Below are positions 44,754 through 55,879 of a stretch of DNA of 64,000 bases, piece after piece. Made by a program: the position numbers and the translations under genes. Position 1 is the stretch's first letter. Every line of letters begins with the position of its first letter. The notes under the pieces are model-generated. The model searched no databases, had not been told where the DNA came from, and saw only the letters and a program-made list of their open reading frames with translations. This DNA is from Lotus japonicus (lineage: Eukaryota > Streptophyta > Magnoliopsida > Fabales > Fabaceae), in the NCBI RefSeq assembly GCF_012489685.1, contig NC_080041.1:98505205-98569204 (forward strand). The letters are read 5' to 3'.

Positions 44754-45485
44754 TATTAGGATTGAAAATTTGTAATGTGGTTTAGGCATAGATGCCACTT
44801 TTGTGCTTTATGACTTTGAGCAATGTGACTCTATTTTAAGGTTTCTATAATGTTCTTAAGGCCTAAGTGCCACTTGAGTGATCTGACTATGTGTGTTTGA
44901 TGACAATGTTATTTTGTTCTGAAGGCCTAAGTGCCAATGCTATGTTCAATGTTATTTTGTTTTGACAATGGAAGGCCTAAGTGCCTATGTTATGTTCATT
45001 GTGCCTATGTTATGTCCACTTCATTTTGCAGGATAACACTTCAATATTTTGTTGGTTTAGTTATGAATTTGATGACAATGCAAGGCCAAAGTGCAAATGT
45101 TATGTTGTTGGTTTAGTTCTGAATTTGATCACATTGCAGGGCCACTTTTATGTCAAGGATGTCCACTGTTATTTTGTTATGTTGTTGGCCTAAGTGCCAC
45201 TTTTGCTGCTTTAGTTCTGAATTTGCGCCAAAGTGCAAATGTTATGTTGTTGGTTATGTTCAACTGTTATAGTGATTTCATTGTTTCAAATTAGTTCTTT
45301 CTTTGTTGGTTTATCATGGTTCAATTTGTAGATGGCTAAAAAGAGACATGGTACAATTCTGAATAATAACATGTCTCTAACTCATTCATGAAACATCAAC
45401 TTAAATGTCATAGAAATCATACAAGACTCTAATTAATACATAACAACATTACACCTAAAACAAATTACAGTGGACCTAATTTCCC

Positions 45486-46142
45486 CTATTTGAATACAAC
45501 AGCGAAAACCAACAGAATGATCAAAGCCATGATCAAAACAATACAAGTCCCCAATGAAATCTCCAAAAGCCTTTCCTTCTTCTTCATAGCATCAATCTTC
45601 CTCAGCAGTGAACCAATAATTTTCTTCTCCCTTGCATTTTCTTCATCAGACTTGTCATATTTTCCTAGTCCATGATATTCATCATACCATACAAAGAACC
45701 TGCATACTCTCTTGCCATGAATCTGCAAAATCAGAGCACATAAGAGACCAAATAATTTTCGATGACAATGGGGAAGAAGAGACCACATAAAAGATCTATG
45801 AGAGAAATGACAAAACAATGGGGGAAGAACACGAACCTTGAACAGTCCACAACCATAAAATTTTCGCCCAGGGTTCTCACCAGTCCAGGATGTAACAGCA
45901 GGAGCCTCAAAACCACAATCGCACAACGGACCCCCCTTCCTCCTCTGTGAACCAGAATACGAGCCACAACTTTGAGACCCACCACCCATTTCCTTCCACC
46001 CTTCCCTTGGAGGTGCTCGCATATCCTTCTTCTTCGATTTCCAGGTAGTGATTTCAGAAGGACATGCAAGTAATGAAAACCCCTCTCCTAAGGGCTCAGG
46101 TGAAGAAGACAATGATGGAGGAGATGACCGTTGGGGCTTCAT
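45486..46142 (-). CDS. GRF-type zinc-finger protein with C-terminal membrane helix (180 aa), MULE-borne
   Basis: Two exons, 45837-46142 and 45486-45722, joined in phase 0 at CAAG/GTTCG and TTTGCAG/ATTC. The GRF finger is split by the intron: CDCGFEAPAVTSWTGENPGR, then FYGCGLFK and GKRVCRFFVWYDE, giving the C-x-C ... C ... C-x-FF-W-D pattern. A Lys/Glu-rich coiled coil (REKKIIGSLLRKIDAMKKK) and a single hydrophobic helix (GTCIVLIMALIILLVFAVVF) follow at the end, as in a tail-anchored protein. The ATG's A is the last base of the right TIR, so the promoter must lie within the TIR. The frame is intact, unlike the transposase. GRF fingers bind nucleic acid in other proteins; the role here is unknown. 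Confidence 0.65.
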   Translation of the reverse strand: MKPQRSSPPSLSSSPEPLGEGFSLLACPSEITTWKSKKKDMRAPPREGWKEMGGGSQSCGSYSGSQRRKGGPLCDCGFEAPAVTSWTGENPGRKFYGCGLFKVRVLPPLFCHFSHRSFMWSLLPHCHRKLFGLLCALILQIHGKRVCRFFVWYDEYHGLGKYDKSDEENAREKKIIGSLLRKIDAMKKKERLLEISLGTCIVLIMALIILLVFAVVFK

Positions 46143-46371
46143 AGTGTCACGTGACACACACATGTTTGTCCAGTCATCACTCTCTCTCCTGAATGGTCAC
46201 GTGAGAAGCATGTGAGTGAGCCTTCTCACGTTAGTTTCCTGACGGAATGCTAACGGAAGACCAAAATTGCAACGGCATGTATAGTTGGAGGACCATTTTT
46301 GCTAATTTTGAAGTTTAAGGACCAATTTTGCAGGAAAGCGATAGTTGGGGGACCAAAAGTGCAATTAAGCC

Positions 46372-48389
46372 TTTTTTTTTATACTGGGTTCCCCAAAACA
46401 AGCTTTCAATTGTGCAGAACCTACGTGGTATGGTGTTTTGGTTTTTTTGATGTGAAATGCTTTGGGATTTTTTTTTGGGTTTGAAGAAGTTTGATTTTCT
46501 GAAATTTTGTTTGAAGGAGATAAAGAACTAGATGGAGGAGGAGGAGGATCATTCTCAATTGATACATTAACCGATGACTACTAAGTAAATAATGAAATTA
46601 ATAATAACAGTTATTTCATAGAAAAATAAAAAGAGAAAGTGCTTAATTAATAACACTCTGGATTTATTTAGTTGGTACACATCATTTCATGTATCATAGC
46701 CTACTCTGACTTAAGGTATGGTAGCAAGCACCTTGATAGACGGATTTAAACATAAGGGACCATATACACTTTATTTCGTGTTTGCTAAAGCATTCAAAAT
46801 GCTCCTTGAATGGTAGTTCACTCAAAAAAAAGTAGAACTAAAAATAACAGAACATAATACTCTTTTTAACCTTTTACACTCATAAATATTTCTAGTTTAT
46901 ATTTGAAATAAACTATATAATATTGAAAAAATATTAAAAATTAATTGTACATATGAATATTATTATAATTAAATATGAGCTACAAAATTATTATGTATTA
47001 AAAATTATTATGAATTTAGAAATAAAAACCCAAAAAATTCGTCATCTTCATCTTCTTTTATCGTCTTCATCATTTCAAACCCAAAAACCTACCTCAGCCG
47101 TTGCACCACCCCACAACAAATAACCTCAAACCACACCACAGTCAAACAGAAAGGGAAGATGAAAGAAATCCTCATCCCTGCCAATCAACAACCGAAAACC
47201 CTTCCTATACTAAAACCTCCCCAATTTCGTCACTACAAGCCCAGTGGTAGAAATCGCAGCCATTGTCGCGCCCACTTTGGCAATCTCGCTCCATCACTGC
47301 CACCGGTGAGCCTCGATGTAATGAAGCTGAGTCCCATCGCACGTAACCAATTCGTCATCAGACTTTCCATTATTGTGTGATGCTCAAACTTATGATGCAA
47401 GTTAAAGTCTAATAATGCATTAATTTACTAAAAATTTAAACATTTTTCCTTATTAACCACAACTTCAAACTTAATATATCTCTAAATTACATATTCCATT
47501 ACAAACTTTCTTAAGTAAGTGCACATATAACCAAAACGGATTACAAAATGCATGATCCTGAGTCCTAAGCTCTTACTCACCGATAGCTACGATGGCATAA
47601 TAGCTTCGGTGCACGACACATAAAATTCAATCTACACCCAAAGTCTTGTCCTGTGTCTCTCAGCAGCACAGTCTCTATCTTCAGTGCCCATCACTAATAA
47701 AAGAGGAGATAACAAGAAGATAAAAAACAGGGTTCTCTAGAAGGGTCGATAGTTGAGGGACTATGTCTCGTTTCATAGCTCTTGATCCTTGCGTTTTCTC
47801 TTGCTGGAGGAAGGGTGCGGAATATCAGCTGTAGGCGGTGGTGTTTTTGGACCTTATATATTGCAGCTTTTTGACAATACAAGTTAGGCTGTATTTTGTG
47901 GGTTTTTCTTTTCTTTACTCAGCTATGTATCTGTTCTGTTATTGCTTCTTCTCCCCTGTTTCTATCTTTTTTCTTTCCCCCTGTTTTCTTATTTCGTGTA
48001 ATCTTTTCTTTGTCCTATGGGTGGCAGTGTGGCACCCTTGTGCCTTATTAATGTTATTATGGTTTATCTAAAAAAACACAACGTCCATGGAAAAAAGGCT
48101 GTACCCTGTTGGGATGGGTAGGGGAATTTGATTAGCAATAAATTGCCATCCAAAATTTGCAAATTACTTAGTCTTTGACTTTGAAGAACATTTTCATATT
48201 GTTCATCATAAAATTGGATTTGATACTTAAAACTGTTTTCATTATCATATTGTCCATAAAAAACTTTTTACCCTGGTCCATACCATATATATAGCTACGG
48301 TAAAATTAAATTTGAATTTGCCAATTATATATATCCCACATATAAAAGAGTATAATCTGCATAACCACAACCAAGTTTTAGAATTTGAA
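46372..48389. other. Spacer with no confident gene
   Basis: The longest frames are 60-77 codons with no family signature. At 47840-48078 a T-rich stretch ending TTATGGTTTATCTAAAAAAA looks like a LINE 3' UTR, without coding remnants. Around 47040-47340 the sequence has a C-rich, coding-like composition similar to the interior of the MULE at 58837-59883. Confidence 0.35.
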
Positions 48390-48866
48390 CTTACAAATTA
48401 GCACCTCCAAAAGGGATCCGGATCCCCAACAATTCATTTTTCAACGTCATGGATTCTAACCGTGAAATGAATAGTTAAAAAATCATTGCAAATATATATT
48501 AGTCAAATTTTAGTGGTCTCGTCAAACTGCAGGACAAGTCATTATTCTTGAATATTACTGGTGATCTCAATTCTTATTTAGAGATCACCTGTTGTTCAAA
48601 AATGAATTAATCCTGATCTGTTATATATGATTTTATAGAAGTCTTTTATTTTGTAATTCACAAACAAATTAATTATTTCAAAAACGAGACAAGAGTACTA
48701 AAAGAAACACCCAGTTGACATGCAGTGAGTTTGATGAAAACAAACTAACTGCAGGGTCATAGTTTTATTCCATTTATTTATTCATTTCCATTACATTACA
48801 TGAAAACAAAGCTTAAGTAACTTTGTTCCACACATCATATATAGTAATTGGAACGTTAACTCATTC

Positions 48867-49226
48867 TTAGTGAGCTTCACCTTCAGGGGTACATGGGTCA
48901 TAGCAAAAGTTAGTGATATCTAAACAACGACACTGTGGAGGAATTGACCTGGTACAAATGCAAGCTTTGCAAGCAGAGTGGCAGGTTTCCCCAATATCTG
49001 TACAGCGACACTGGGGAGGGATTGATCTTGTGCAGGGGCAACTGTTACAGCATGCAGTAGCGGTTGATTTGACATAGTAACTGGTATCATCAGTACCTTT
49101 TGGGAGAACTTGAGCGATGAAGGAATTTGGGTCGAAACTACGTGCATCAGCAACAACAGCTGCAGTGAAAGCCAAGAGGAAAAGCAGCAAAGCAACATTC
49201 ACGGATCCATTCTTGTTGAACTCCAT
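48867..49226 (-). CDS. BBI-2: Bowman-Birk inhibitor with two trypsin loops (119 aa)
   Basis: Start chosen at the ATG at 49226 ([10 protein letters not shown]). The upstream in-frame ATG at 49256 lies about where transcription should begin, given the TATA box at 49279-49285, and the paralogues share the 49226 start. Residues 1-28 are the signal, then propeptide and a 14-cysteine core from C59. Both loops read CTRSIPPQC with P1 Arg67 and Arg93, so it should block two trypsin molecules. It has the family's CHSACKAC segment and ends TPEGEAH. Single exon; 3' UTR conserved with BBI-1, including CTTAAGTAACTTTGTTCCAC read on the forward strand. Confidence 0.92.
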   Translation of the reverse strand: MEFNKNGSVNVALLLFLLAFTAAVVADARSFDPNSFIAQVLPKGTDDTSYYVKSTATACCNSCPCTRSIPPQCRCTDIGETCHSACKACICTRSIPPQCRCLDITNFCYDPCTPEGEAH

Positions 49227-49278
49227 CTTTCTCACTCTCCTTTTCTTTTTCACCATAGCAGCTATAGCCTATAGGTCC

Positions 49279-49285
49279 ATTTATA
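49279..49285 (-). promoter_or_regulatory. TATA box of BBI-2
   Basis: CTATAAATGG on the reverse strand lies 53 bp before the chosen ATG. It argues against translation from the ATG at 49256. Confidence 0.7.
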
Positions 49286-49413
49286 GGCGAAGTAGTTGAT
49301 GAAGTAAAGCCGTCGGATAAGGTCTTATTTTTTTTGGTCCATAGGAAAATAAAATAAGGTTTTATTTTAATTAATTTCCTTGTTTTTTCCTCTTTAGTTT
49401 AAGAAACGTCATA

Positions 49414-49419
49414 CACGTG
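49414..49419 (-). promoter_or_regulatory. G-box (CACGTG) upstream of BBI-2
   Basis: It is conserved with BBI-1 (CATACACGTGCCTTAA), about 130 bp upstream of the TATA box. Confidence 0.5.
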
Positions 49420-49605
49420 CCTTAATTGTTTTTTCTTTTTTTTCTACCCCAGCACTAATTATATTTCTGACTTCTCTCTTTGGTTCATTTTTCTCTTTAA
49501 AGGTGAAGAGGTATAATTGTCAACAAAGCGTTTTTGTCTTTGATCCAGCTGTGATGTTCACAAAGATCCAATCTTCATAATAAGTAGCAAAACTCGCCTT
49601 AAAAT

Positions 49606-49655
49606 ACGTTATGGATCCATTTTTGTTGAACTCTATCTTTCTCTCTCATTTTGAG
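49606..49655 (-). pseudogene. Relict BBI 5' end with lost start codon
   Basis: About 45 bp match the start region of BBI-2 (forward strand GATCCATTTTTGTTGAACTC followed by TATCTTTCTCTCTC). Read in reverse, the start codon is ATA, then EFNKNGS. Nothing of the inhibitor domain follows, so only a duplicated or truncated 5' end remains. Confidence 0.5.
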
Positions 49656-49961
49656 AAATAGAAAATAAAATAAAATGAGAAATATGATAAGTGGTCCATT
49701 AAAAATAAAAATTGAAGACCGAAAGAGAAAGAGGTCGAATGAAAATAATATAGAAGAAAAAATAATATGTGAATCAATTATAAGGCAAATGCTAATAAGG
49801 TCAAGGGAACGGTTAGATGCAACTATCTCTGCTGTAATTTGTGCACCTAACCCTTTACTTTGGGTACCACCCTGGCACCCTCTTCAATATAACTGACAAT
49901 AATATAATATCAACACTAATGCCACACAGAAGAAAAATTAGCCACACGACAATTTTCCTGA

Positions 49962-50960
49962 GGGGTTGGCTAAATGACCCAAGATAAAAATTGGGTTAAA
50001 TAACCCAAAGTCTAGTTGTCTCAATAATAATTTAACATGTGTCTTAATTAATTACAACTATTTTTTTATTTTATATTTTTGTAACATTTATTTTATTAAA
50101 TAATCTATTGCACAATAAACCAATTAATTAAGATAATTACAATAGAAACCATTTTCCCACAAAAAAAGTGAAGAACCCTAAATTCTAATTTCTTCTTCCA
50201 TGGTTTCTGCGCATATATGTTTCGAGAGCCTTTTCCATAAGTATCTCCAGGCTCGCCATCGCCGGGTTCCGTCGATGACTCGTACTACTCCGACCATTTC
50301 TGCATGTTTAAGCTCAAGGTCTGGTGCAGCAGCCATTACGACAAGAATTGCAAGCGTAAAGTTTGATTCTTTGCTCACCAACTTCTAATCTGTTTGGGGT
50401 GTCTAATTTTTCTTCTTTTCTACCAATGTCACCTTATTCTTCTTCTCCTTCCCCTTCCCATTCACCTTCACTTTCATATTGATTTGAACAACCATGTGAG
50501 CTGCAGGGAGCTTGTGTGCTCCTTGGAGGGTCTGAATTTTGGTGACTCTGTTCCTTCTTCTTCTCTGGTTTCTTCTTGGAAATTAGTTGGCTTGATGTTT
50601 CACCAAGCATTTGTTTTGGAAGGTTTAATTTCTTCAATGAGGGGAAAGAACAAGATATATTTTAAAGTTTACATTAGTTTTCTTCAATGGTTATGGTTCT
50701 TCTTCTTCCCCTTGCCCAGAAGCCGTGGAAGACCAGATTCTCAGTTGTTTCTGGAAAATGGGGCTCTATTGTAACTATTATAATCAATTGGTTGATTATG
50801 CAAATAAAATATTTAATAAAATAAACATCACAAAAATATAAAATTTTAAAAAATAATGAAATGAGTTGTAATTAATTAAGACACATGTTATAATGTTATT
50901 GGGACACCTAGACTTTGGGTTATTTAACCCAATTTTTATCTTGGGTCATTTAGACAACCC
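49962..50960 (+). mobile_element. Pack-MULE-like element (999 bp) with 9-10-bp target duplication
   Basis: The left end GGGGTTGGCTAAATGACCC and the right end (reverse GGGTTGTCTAAATGACCC) continue as inverted repeats for about 130 bp with few differences. ATTTTCCTGA stands on both sides (49952-49961; 50961-50970). The interior (50160-50770) has coding-like composition, including a possible CCCH zinc-finger fragment, and no transposase. Confidence 0.8.
50254..50364 (+). pseudogene. Captured CCCH zinc-finger-like fragment
   Basis: The forward frame reads SPSPGSVDDSYYSDHFCMFK, then LKVWCSSHYDKNCKRKV, and stops. This resembles the start of plant RR-TZF proteins (D-Y-SDEFRMY-FKV--C-----HDW-EC), in which a CCCH finger follows. 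Several key residues differ, so the assignment is tentative. It has no start codon of its own in this frame and would be a transduplicated piece. Confidence 0.35.
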
Positions 50961-50970
50961 ATTTTCCTGA

Positions 50971-51379
50971 TATCAGGTCTGTGAAAATTTGCAACGTGTC
51001 TCTCCCTTTTAATTTCTCATGTTGTCATGCATATTTATGGCTGGAACATGATTGCGTATGTTAATTAGATACTGTTTTGATAGACAAATTTAGGCTCTGT
51101 TTGGTTCGGAAAAAAAAAGTAGAACGAAACAAAGAAAAGTAAAAGGAAAGAAAAAGAAAGGAAAGTGAGAAGATTTTCTTATGTTGTTTGGTTTAAAAGT
51201 AAGCGGAAAGAAAAATATGTATATATGAAATGACATAAATATCCTCGACTCTTTTATATTATAATCATTATTCAAGATTAATATGAAACTTAACTTTTTA
51301 AAATATATCGTTTTAATAAATTGTTCCAAGCATTAAAAGTTTAGAAGTAAAACAATTTAATTTAATCATATGAAAAAAT

Positions 51380-51418
<39 letters not shown>

Positions 51419-51571
51419 ACGAAAGTTTGTATTATGGTCTACTGGTGGACCAAATACAATTAACCCACCCTAGTGGACACCTATATTATAAACTTTATTT
51501 GTGCAAAAAGGGCATAGTCAGAATAATCAAAAGCGTTAGGGGTTAAATTGTCTTTTGAACAAAAATCATAG
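50971..51571. other. AT-rich spacer with (AT)n tract at 51386-51413
   Basis: No gene. A TTTGGTTCGGAAAAAAAAAG segment at about 51095 and a microsatellite are the only recognisable structures. Confidence 0.45.
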
Positions 51572-53341
51572 CTATTCCAAATACCCTGAATCCTCAAACT
51601 CCATCTTTTCAAACACAGTTTCAAACTTTTCTGCAACATCCAACATCAAAAAAGTTGAGTTCCACCTAGTGGGGACATCAAGACACACTGATTTTTTACT
51701 TTGTAACTCCAGCAAACCCCACACACTGACTTAAACTTAGCCTTCCTTAGGGATGATGACCTCACATACCTTACAACATTGCAGATACCAGAAATAGACT
51801 TTTGCAAGTCCTTAAGGCCATCATTAACAACCAAGTTCAGAATGTGCGCACAACACCTCATGTGCAAGTATTCACCCTTCATCACTAAACCATTCATATT
51901 CATTATCCGCCTTTTCAAGTAATCCACAATAGAATCATTAACAGTTGGATTATCCACTGGTGGACACATTCCTAAGTCCTCATTCTCTTAAGACTTTGTC
52001 AATTTGTTTTCCTATGGTTTCATCTTTATGGTTAGCAATAACAGAGAAGCTAATTATTCTCTTTTGGTACTTCCACTCTTTGTCAATGAAATGGGTTGTG
52101 AGGGTTAAGTAATTGAGATCTTGAATAGATGTCTAGCAATCAGTGGTCAAGGAAACCTACTACAATCAGATCTAAAAAAGCTCTTAACCTCAATTTTTCA
52201 ACTAAATAAAGTTGATAACAGTCCCTAGCCACTAGTGGCGGAGCCAGAGTTTTAGTTTTAGGGTGGCCGAGACTAAAGACATAGTAAAATTATAAATTTT
52301 CACATACATAATATGCACAATTTTAATATATTCATATATCTCTTTCTCTTTGGTCTCATTTTCTCTTCTTTTATCAACATATTACTTATCATATATCTTA
52401 CTTTTCTCTCTTCTATTTATATATCTCTTAAATTGGAGGTGGAATTACTGTGAGAAAAACATTTTCCGAATACAATATGTAAACTTCTTTCATTGCTACA
52501 GTCAACTATACATTTCAGTTTGTTATATGCTCACAAAGGTCTTAAATAAAATGTTAGTAATTGGTTGTCAATCTAACAATAGCCACTGCTTCAAAGAATA
52601 ACTTAGTGAGGGGTAAAAGCAATAGTGTAATATACAGAATAATTCTTTGTAGAATACACAGTATAGCTGTAATTAAACCATTCATTCAGGGTGGGGCAAT
52701 GACCCCTATGGGCCACCCCCTCCCTCCGCCACTGCTAGCCACCGTGTGCCTTGAAGGACTGTAAATTGGGGTTGTAACAGTTTTAGAAGATAAAGCCCTG
52801 ACCCTCAACCACCCTAAAGGGTTGTTCATCTAAAATGATGAATATTGACAGCGCGACAACGCCCTTCTACAAACTTGCAAATTAAATCTCTGGTTGGTTG
52901 CAGCTAAATCATGACCTCCTCCTCTACTACCACTAGGCCCAAAAATGAGAACAATTTGGTTTGGATCAAATTTAACAGTTAGATGAGATACTGGGGCATA
53001 CTTTGATATCAGCATTTAAATTTGAAGTACCATGAGTCTTAATTAGGGTCACATAAATATTTCTTACCACAATGCTTGCAAGCTGCAGTGGGATCTTTGG
53101 CTTCACTCTCAGGTAATCTAACAAAGTGTTCCCATGAACCAGAGCTTTTTTCTTGAAGGCGACAACGCCAAAGCCGAAGCTGATGTGGCTCCCAAGAAGA
53201 TGCAAGGTCGCTCTGTTCTTCGTGATTCGTCCTTTTCATTGATGAAATCTCGGAGGATGTCTCTTTTTTCCATATCAGAGACCTCTTTTCTAAGTTTGGA
53301 AAGATCATAATTAAGAGTGTTTGTCCAGAAGAGGAAACCAC
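51572..53341 (-). pseudogene. hAT transposase relict (BED zinc finger to core), split by another hAT element
   Basis: Read on the reverse strand in broken frames: a BED finger (SGSWEHFVRLPESEAKDPTA, then CKHCGKKY, KTHGTSNL and CPSISS), then DEQPFRVVEGQGF and PSRHTVA, typical of hAT transposases. After the inserted element come DNPTVNDSIVDYLKRR and MRCCAHILNLVVNDGL. The VPTRWNSTFLMLD region follows in another frame, ending at a stop at 51572. There are several frameshifts and stops, and the catalytic C-terminal dimerisation domain is missing. Confidence 0.65.
52233..52734. mobile_element. Non-autonomous hAT element (502 bp) nested in the hAT transposase relict
   Basis: The ends TAGTGGCGGAGCCAG and (reverse) CAGTGGCGGAGGGAGG form the TIR known from plant hAT-like MITEs. 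The 8-bp target duplication CTAGCCAC is exact (52225-52232; 52735-52742). Removing it rejoins the transposase reading at TVA-RD. Confidence 0.85.
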
Positions 53342-54047
53342 CTAGCTAGGATACGCTTGCAATTTGGTTTTATTGTACATATGGTCTCATAGAGGGACAA
53401 AAATTAATGAATTCTCGGGAAAGAGAGGGGGAAGATGGACTCGGTTTTGGCTTTGTGAAGCTGCAACCTCCGGATTCTCTTGCAAAATCTTCTCAACAGA
53501 ATACCTTGTTCTCTCTATCTCTTCCTCTTCCAATTTGTACGCAAGGTTAAAGCGGTTTCTCTCCCAGTGTCTTCTTTTCCTAATTCGCTTTGACCAATCG
53601 GTGCATTGAAGGGTGATTCTGGGATTTGGTAGAACCAGAAGCGTGTGAATCTCTGTAATTCCTGCAAAAGGAAATATTCATCACTAATACCTAGTGCATT
53701 CTGCTTAATTCTCTTCTTCCTCTTTTCTTTAAATTGCTTCTCAAAGTGTCAAGAGCTTTTACAAATTACAATTTATATCATGGATGATGTTTTATAGAAG
53801 TCTTAATTATTTTGTATTTCACAAATTAAACTAAATCATTTCAAAATGAAAATTACTCAACTAACACAAGACAAGGGAACTAAAAGAAACACCCTGACTT
53901 GCAGTGAGTTTGAGGAAGACAAACTATAAACTGCAGGGTCATAGTTTTTATTCCATCAATTTATTCATTCCATTCCATTACATGAAAACAAAGCTTTATA
54001 AGTAACTTTGTTCAACATCACAGTCTTCATGCTCATTCTTAGTGAGC
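53342..54047. other. Spacer and 3' flank of BBI-3
   Basis: No gene. From about 53790 the sequence matches 3' flanks of other BBI genes (GTGAGTTTGAGGAAGACAAACTA at 53904). A reverse-strand AATAAA poly(A) signal lies at about 53948-53953. Confidence 0.4.
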
Positions 54048-54377
54048 TTAGGTACATGGTTTATAGCAAAAGTTAGTGACATCAGTACAACGACACTGTG
54101 GAGGAAATGATCTGGTACACAGGCAAGTTTTGCAAGCAGAGTGGCAGGTTTCTCCAATATCTGAACAGCGACACTGGGGAGGGATTGATTTTGTGCAGGG
54201 GCAATTGTTACAGCACGCACTAGTTGTGGATTTGACATAGTAATTGGCTTCAGTACCTTTTGGAAGCACTTGAGTGATGAAGGAATTTGGGTCGAAACTA
54301 CGTGCATCAACGACAACAGATGCAGTGAAAGCCAAGAGGGAAAGCAGCAAAACCACATTCACCTTGTTGAACTCCAT
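54048..54377 (-). CDS. BBI-3: Bowman-Birk inhibitor with two trypsin loops (109 aa)
   Basis: Start at the ATG at 54377 (MEFNKVN); the longer frame from 54425 would begin upstream of the transcription start predicted by the TATA box at 54436-54442. The signal is residues 1-25. The 14-cysteine core has loop 1 CTKSIPPQC (P1 Lys63) and loop 2 CTRSFPPQC (P1 Arg89). Compared with BBI-1/2 the propeptide is shorter (GTEANYY versus GTDDTSYY), and the coding end is TGTACCTAA: loss of 12 bases removed the acidic PEGEAH tail. The old GCTCACTAA end is still visible just downstream. Confidence 0.9.
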   Translation of the reverse strand: MEFNKVNVVLLLSLLAFTASVVVDARSFDPNSFITQVLPKGTEANYYVKSTTSACCNNCPCTKSIPPQCRCSDIGETCHSACKTCLCTRSFPPQCRCTDVTNFCYKPCT

Positions 54378-54435
54378 CACCTCAATCTCACTATTTCTTT
54401 GGATGTGTGAAGATCTGAGGAGCAACTACAGGTCC

Positions 54436-54442
54436 ATTTATA
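54436..54442 (-). promoter_or_regulatory. TATA box of BBI-3
   Basis: CTATAAATGG on the reverse strand is followed 59 bp later by the chosen ATG. No CACGTG was seen in the 90 bp between it and the MITE at 54530. Confidence 0.65.
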
Positions 54443-54529
54443 GTTGAAGTTGCCCCCAATAAGGTCTTATTTTATTTTAAGTTGATGTGTCGTTTTGTTT
54501 TTTTGCCTTGTAGGGTGGTGTATGAATTA

Positions 54530-54806
54530 CTCCATCCGTTCCTATATAACTGATACTTTAAGGTTATGGCACAAATATTAAGAAGTAGCAATTAATATTA
54601 TTGTTTTACTAAAATTACTATTTAACTTCCCATTATATCCTCTATCTCTCTTATTAATTTTAACTTTTCAATTTTCCTACCAACAATAAATGAAGGGCAC
54701 AATTGATAAAGTAGCATTAATGTTCTTTTGAAATTGTAAAAGTATCAGTTAAATAGGAACAAAAAAAAGAACCAAATTAGTATCAGTTATTTAGGAACGA
54801 AGGGAG
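54530..54806. mobile_element. Stowaway-like MITE (277 bp) in the BBI-3 promoter
   Basis: The left end CTCCATCCGTTCCTATATAA and the right end (reverse CTCCCTTCGTTCCTAAATAA) form TIRs that extend through ACTGATAC. TA flanks both sides (54528-54529; 54807-54808), as for Tc1/mariner-type MITEs. It lies about 90 bp upstream of the BBI-3 TATA box. Confidence 0.8.
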
Positions 54807-54944
54807 TATTTTCAATTAATTGTACGGTAAATTACGCTATCAGAAGCTGTCGGTTTGCTGTTCCCCGTCGTGGTGAATCATGCTTTGGAATCCTAGGCAT
54901 TAACGTTTGTATTCTTATATTTTTCTAACTTTAAGCCATAAAGG

Positions 54945-55125
54945 AATAGTTATTCTTTCACACCTTAAAAATGAGGTTTTGAAGTGGAAAAAGGTGGATG
55001 AGTTGAAATAGAAAGAAAAGAAAAAAGTATGAAAGAGAAAGTATAAGATGTGATAAGAGAAAAGAGATAGAAATAAAAATAGGTAAAAATAAAGTAGAGA
55101 AAAAATGAGGTGTGAGTATATCATT
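54945..55125. mobile_element. Purine-rich ~180-bp MITE, copy A
   Basis: Inverted ends (TTCACACCTTAAAAATGAGG and AAAAATGAGGTGTGAGT) surround a strand-asymmetric GAAA-rich centre. Related copies are at about 60780-60950 and 61010-61180. Confidence 0.45.
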
Positions 55126-55879
55126 ATTGGGCCTGAAGCAACAAGTTTAATTTGGGGCGTGTTTGGTGGGAATGATTATTCAAAGGTTGTTATTAGTGTC
55201 GTTCTTCATTCACTCTTAAATTCGTAAAATTGGAAAAAGACATTTAAAAATTTTTCACTTGCATTTTGAAAGTGTGTATGTTAATACACTTTAAAGACTG
55301 GCTAAACGCACTTTAAAGTGTATTTACTTGCAGATAGAAATGATGGTAAACAACAGCGAGTTTATCTGCAAGTGGAACAACAACATCAACGAAGCGAGCT
55401 AGGCGACGAAGAACGACAGAGTTTCTAAAGATTCTGATGGGTTCAACGGAGAGCGACGGAGAAGAGCGAGAGTGGCTAGTGGAGATGCGTATGAAGATGT
55501 GTATACATATGAGTAGAATTAATGAGGAAAGAAGAGAGAGGATGGCTGGTGGTGAGGGCAGGCGGAAGGAATTGAGGTGAATGTTTTTTATAGTGTATGT
55601 ATTTTGGTATTTTTGCCTTTTTAGGAGTGTCAGTGTGAGTGTCATTATTAGATGTAGGGTGACACCAATAACAACTCCATTGATAAAATTGGTTCTTTAA
55701 AGTATTGAATGCCGATAACTTCGTCAAAGAAAGAATGTCAACAACATCTCTCATTGTGTAAAATGTCGGTGAAGGTGACTTATTTGAACATTATGTTATT
55801 TTTTTTATTTGATATAAGTTTATAAAATTACAATATTATATGCAATAACATATAAATTAATTTTCCGATGAATATATAT
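55126..55879. other. Spacer without a recognised gene
   Basis: Reverse frames at 55313-55645 and 55476-55754 (92-110 codons) have no family signature. The repeated CACTTTAAAGTGTAT word at 55285-55325 may be a transposon remnant. Confidence 0.35.

Larger units (their letters stand above)
43493..46371. mobile_element. MULE of 2.88 kb with ~235-bp terminal inverted repeats; transposase core deleted, GRF gene kept
   Basis: The left TIR (43493-43730, GGCTTAATTGCACTTTTGG) and right TIR (46142-46371) match over their whole length except for small indels. Nine T's flank each side (43484-43492; 46372-46380), in keeping with a 9-bp MULE target duplication, although a T run is weak evidence. Inside are a 5' remnant and 3' remnant of a transposase-like gene (forward) and an apparently intact zinc-finger gene (reverse). 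Confidence 0.75.

Noticed and set aside
45786..46163. Start of the GRF protein at the upstream codon 46163 and an unspliced 225-codon product
   Set aside because: The upstream seven codons lie inside the TIR, and the unspliced frame interrupts the GRF zinc finger between FYGCGLFK and CRFFVWYDE. Splicing restores the motif.
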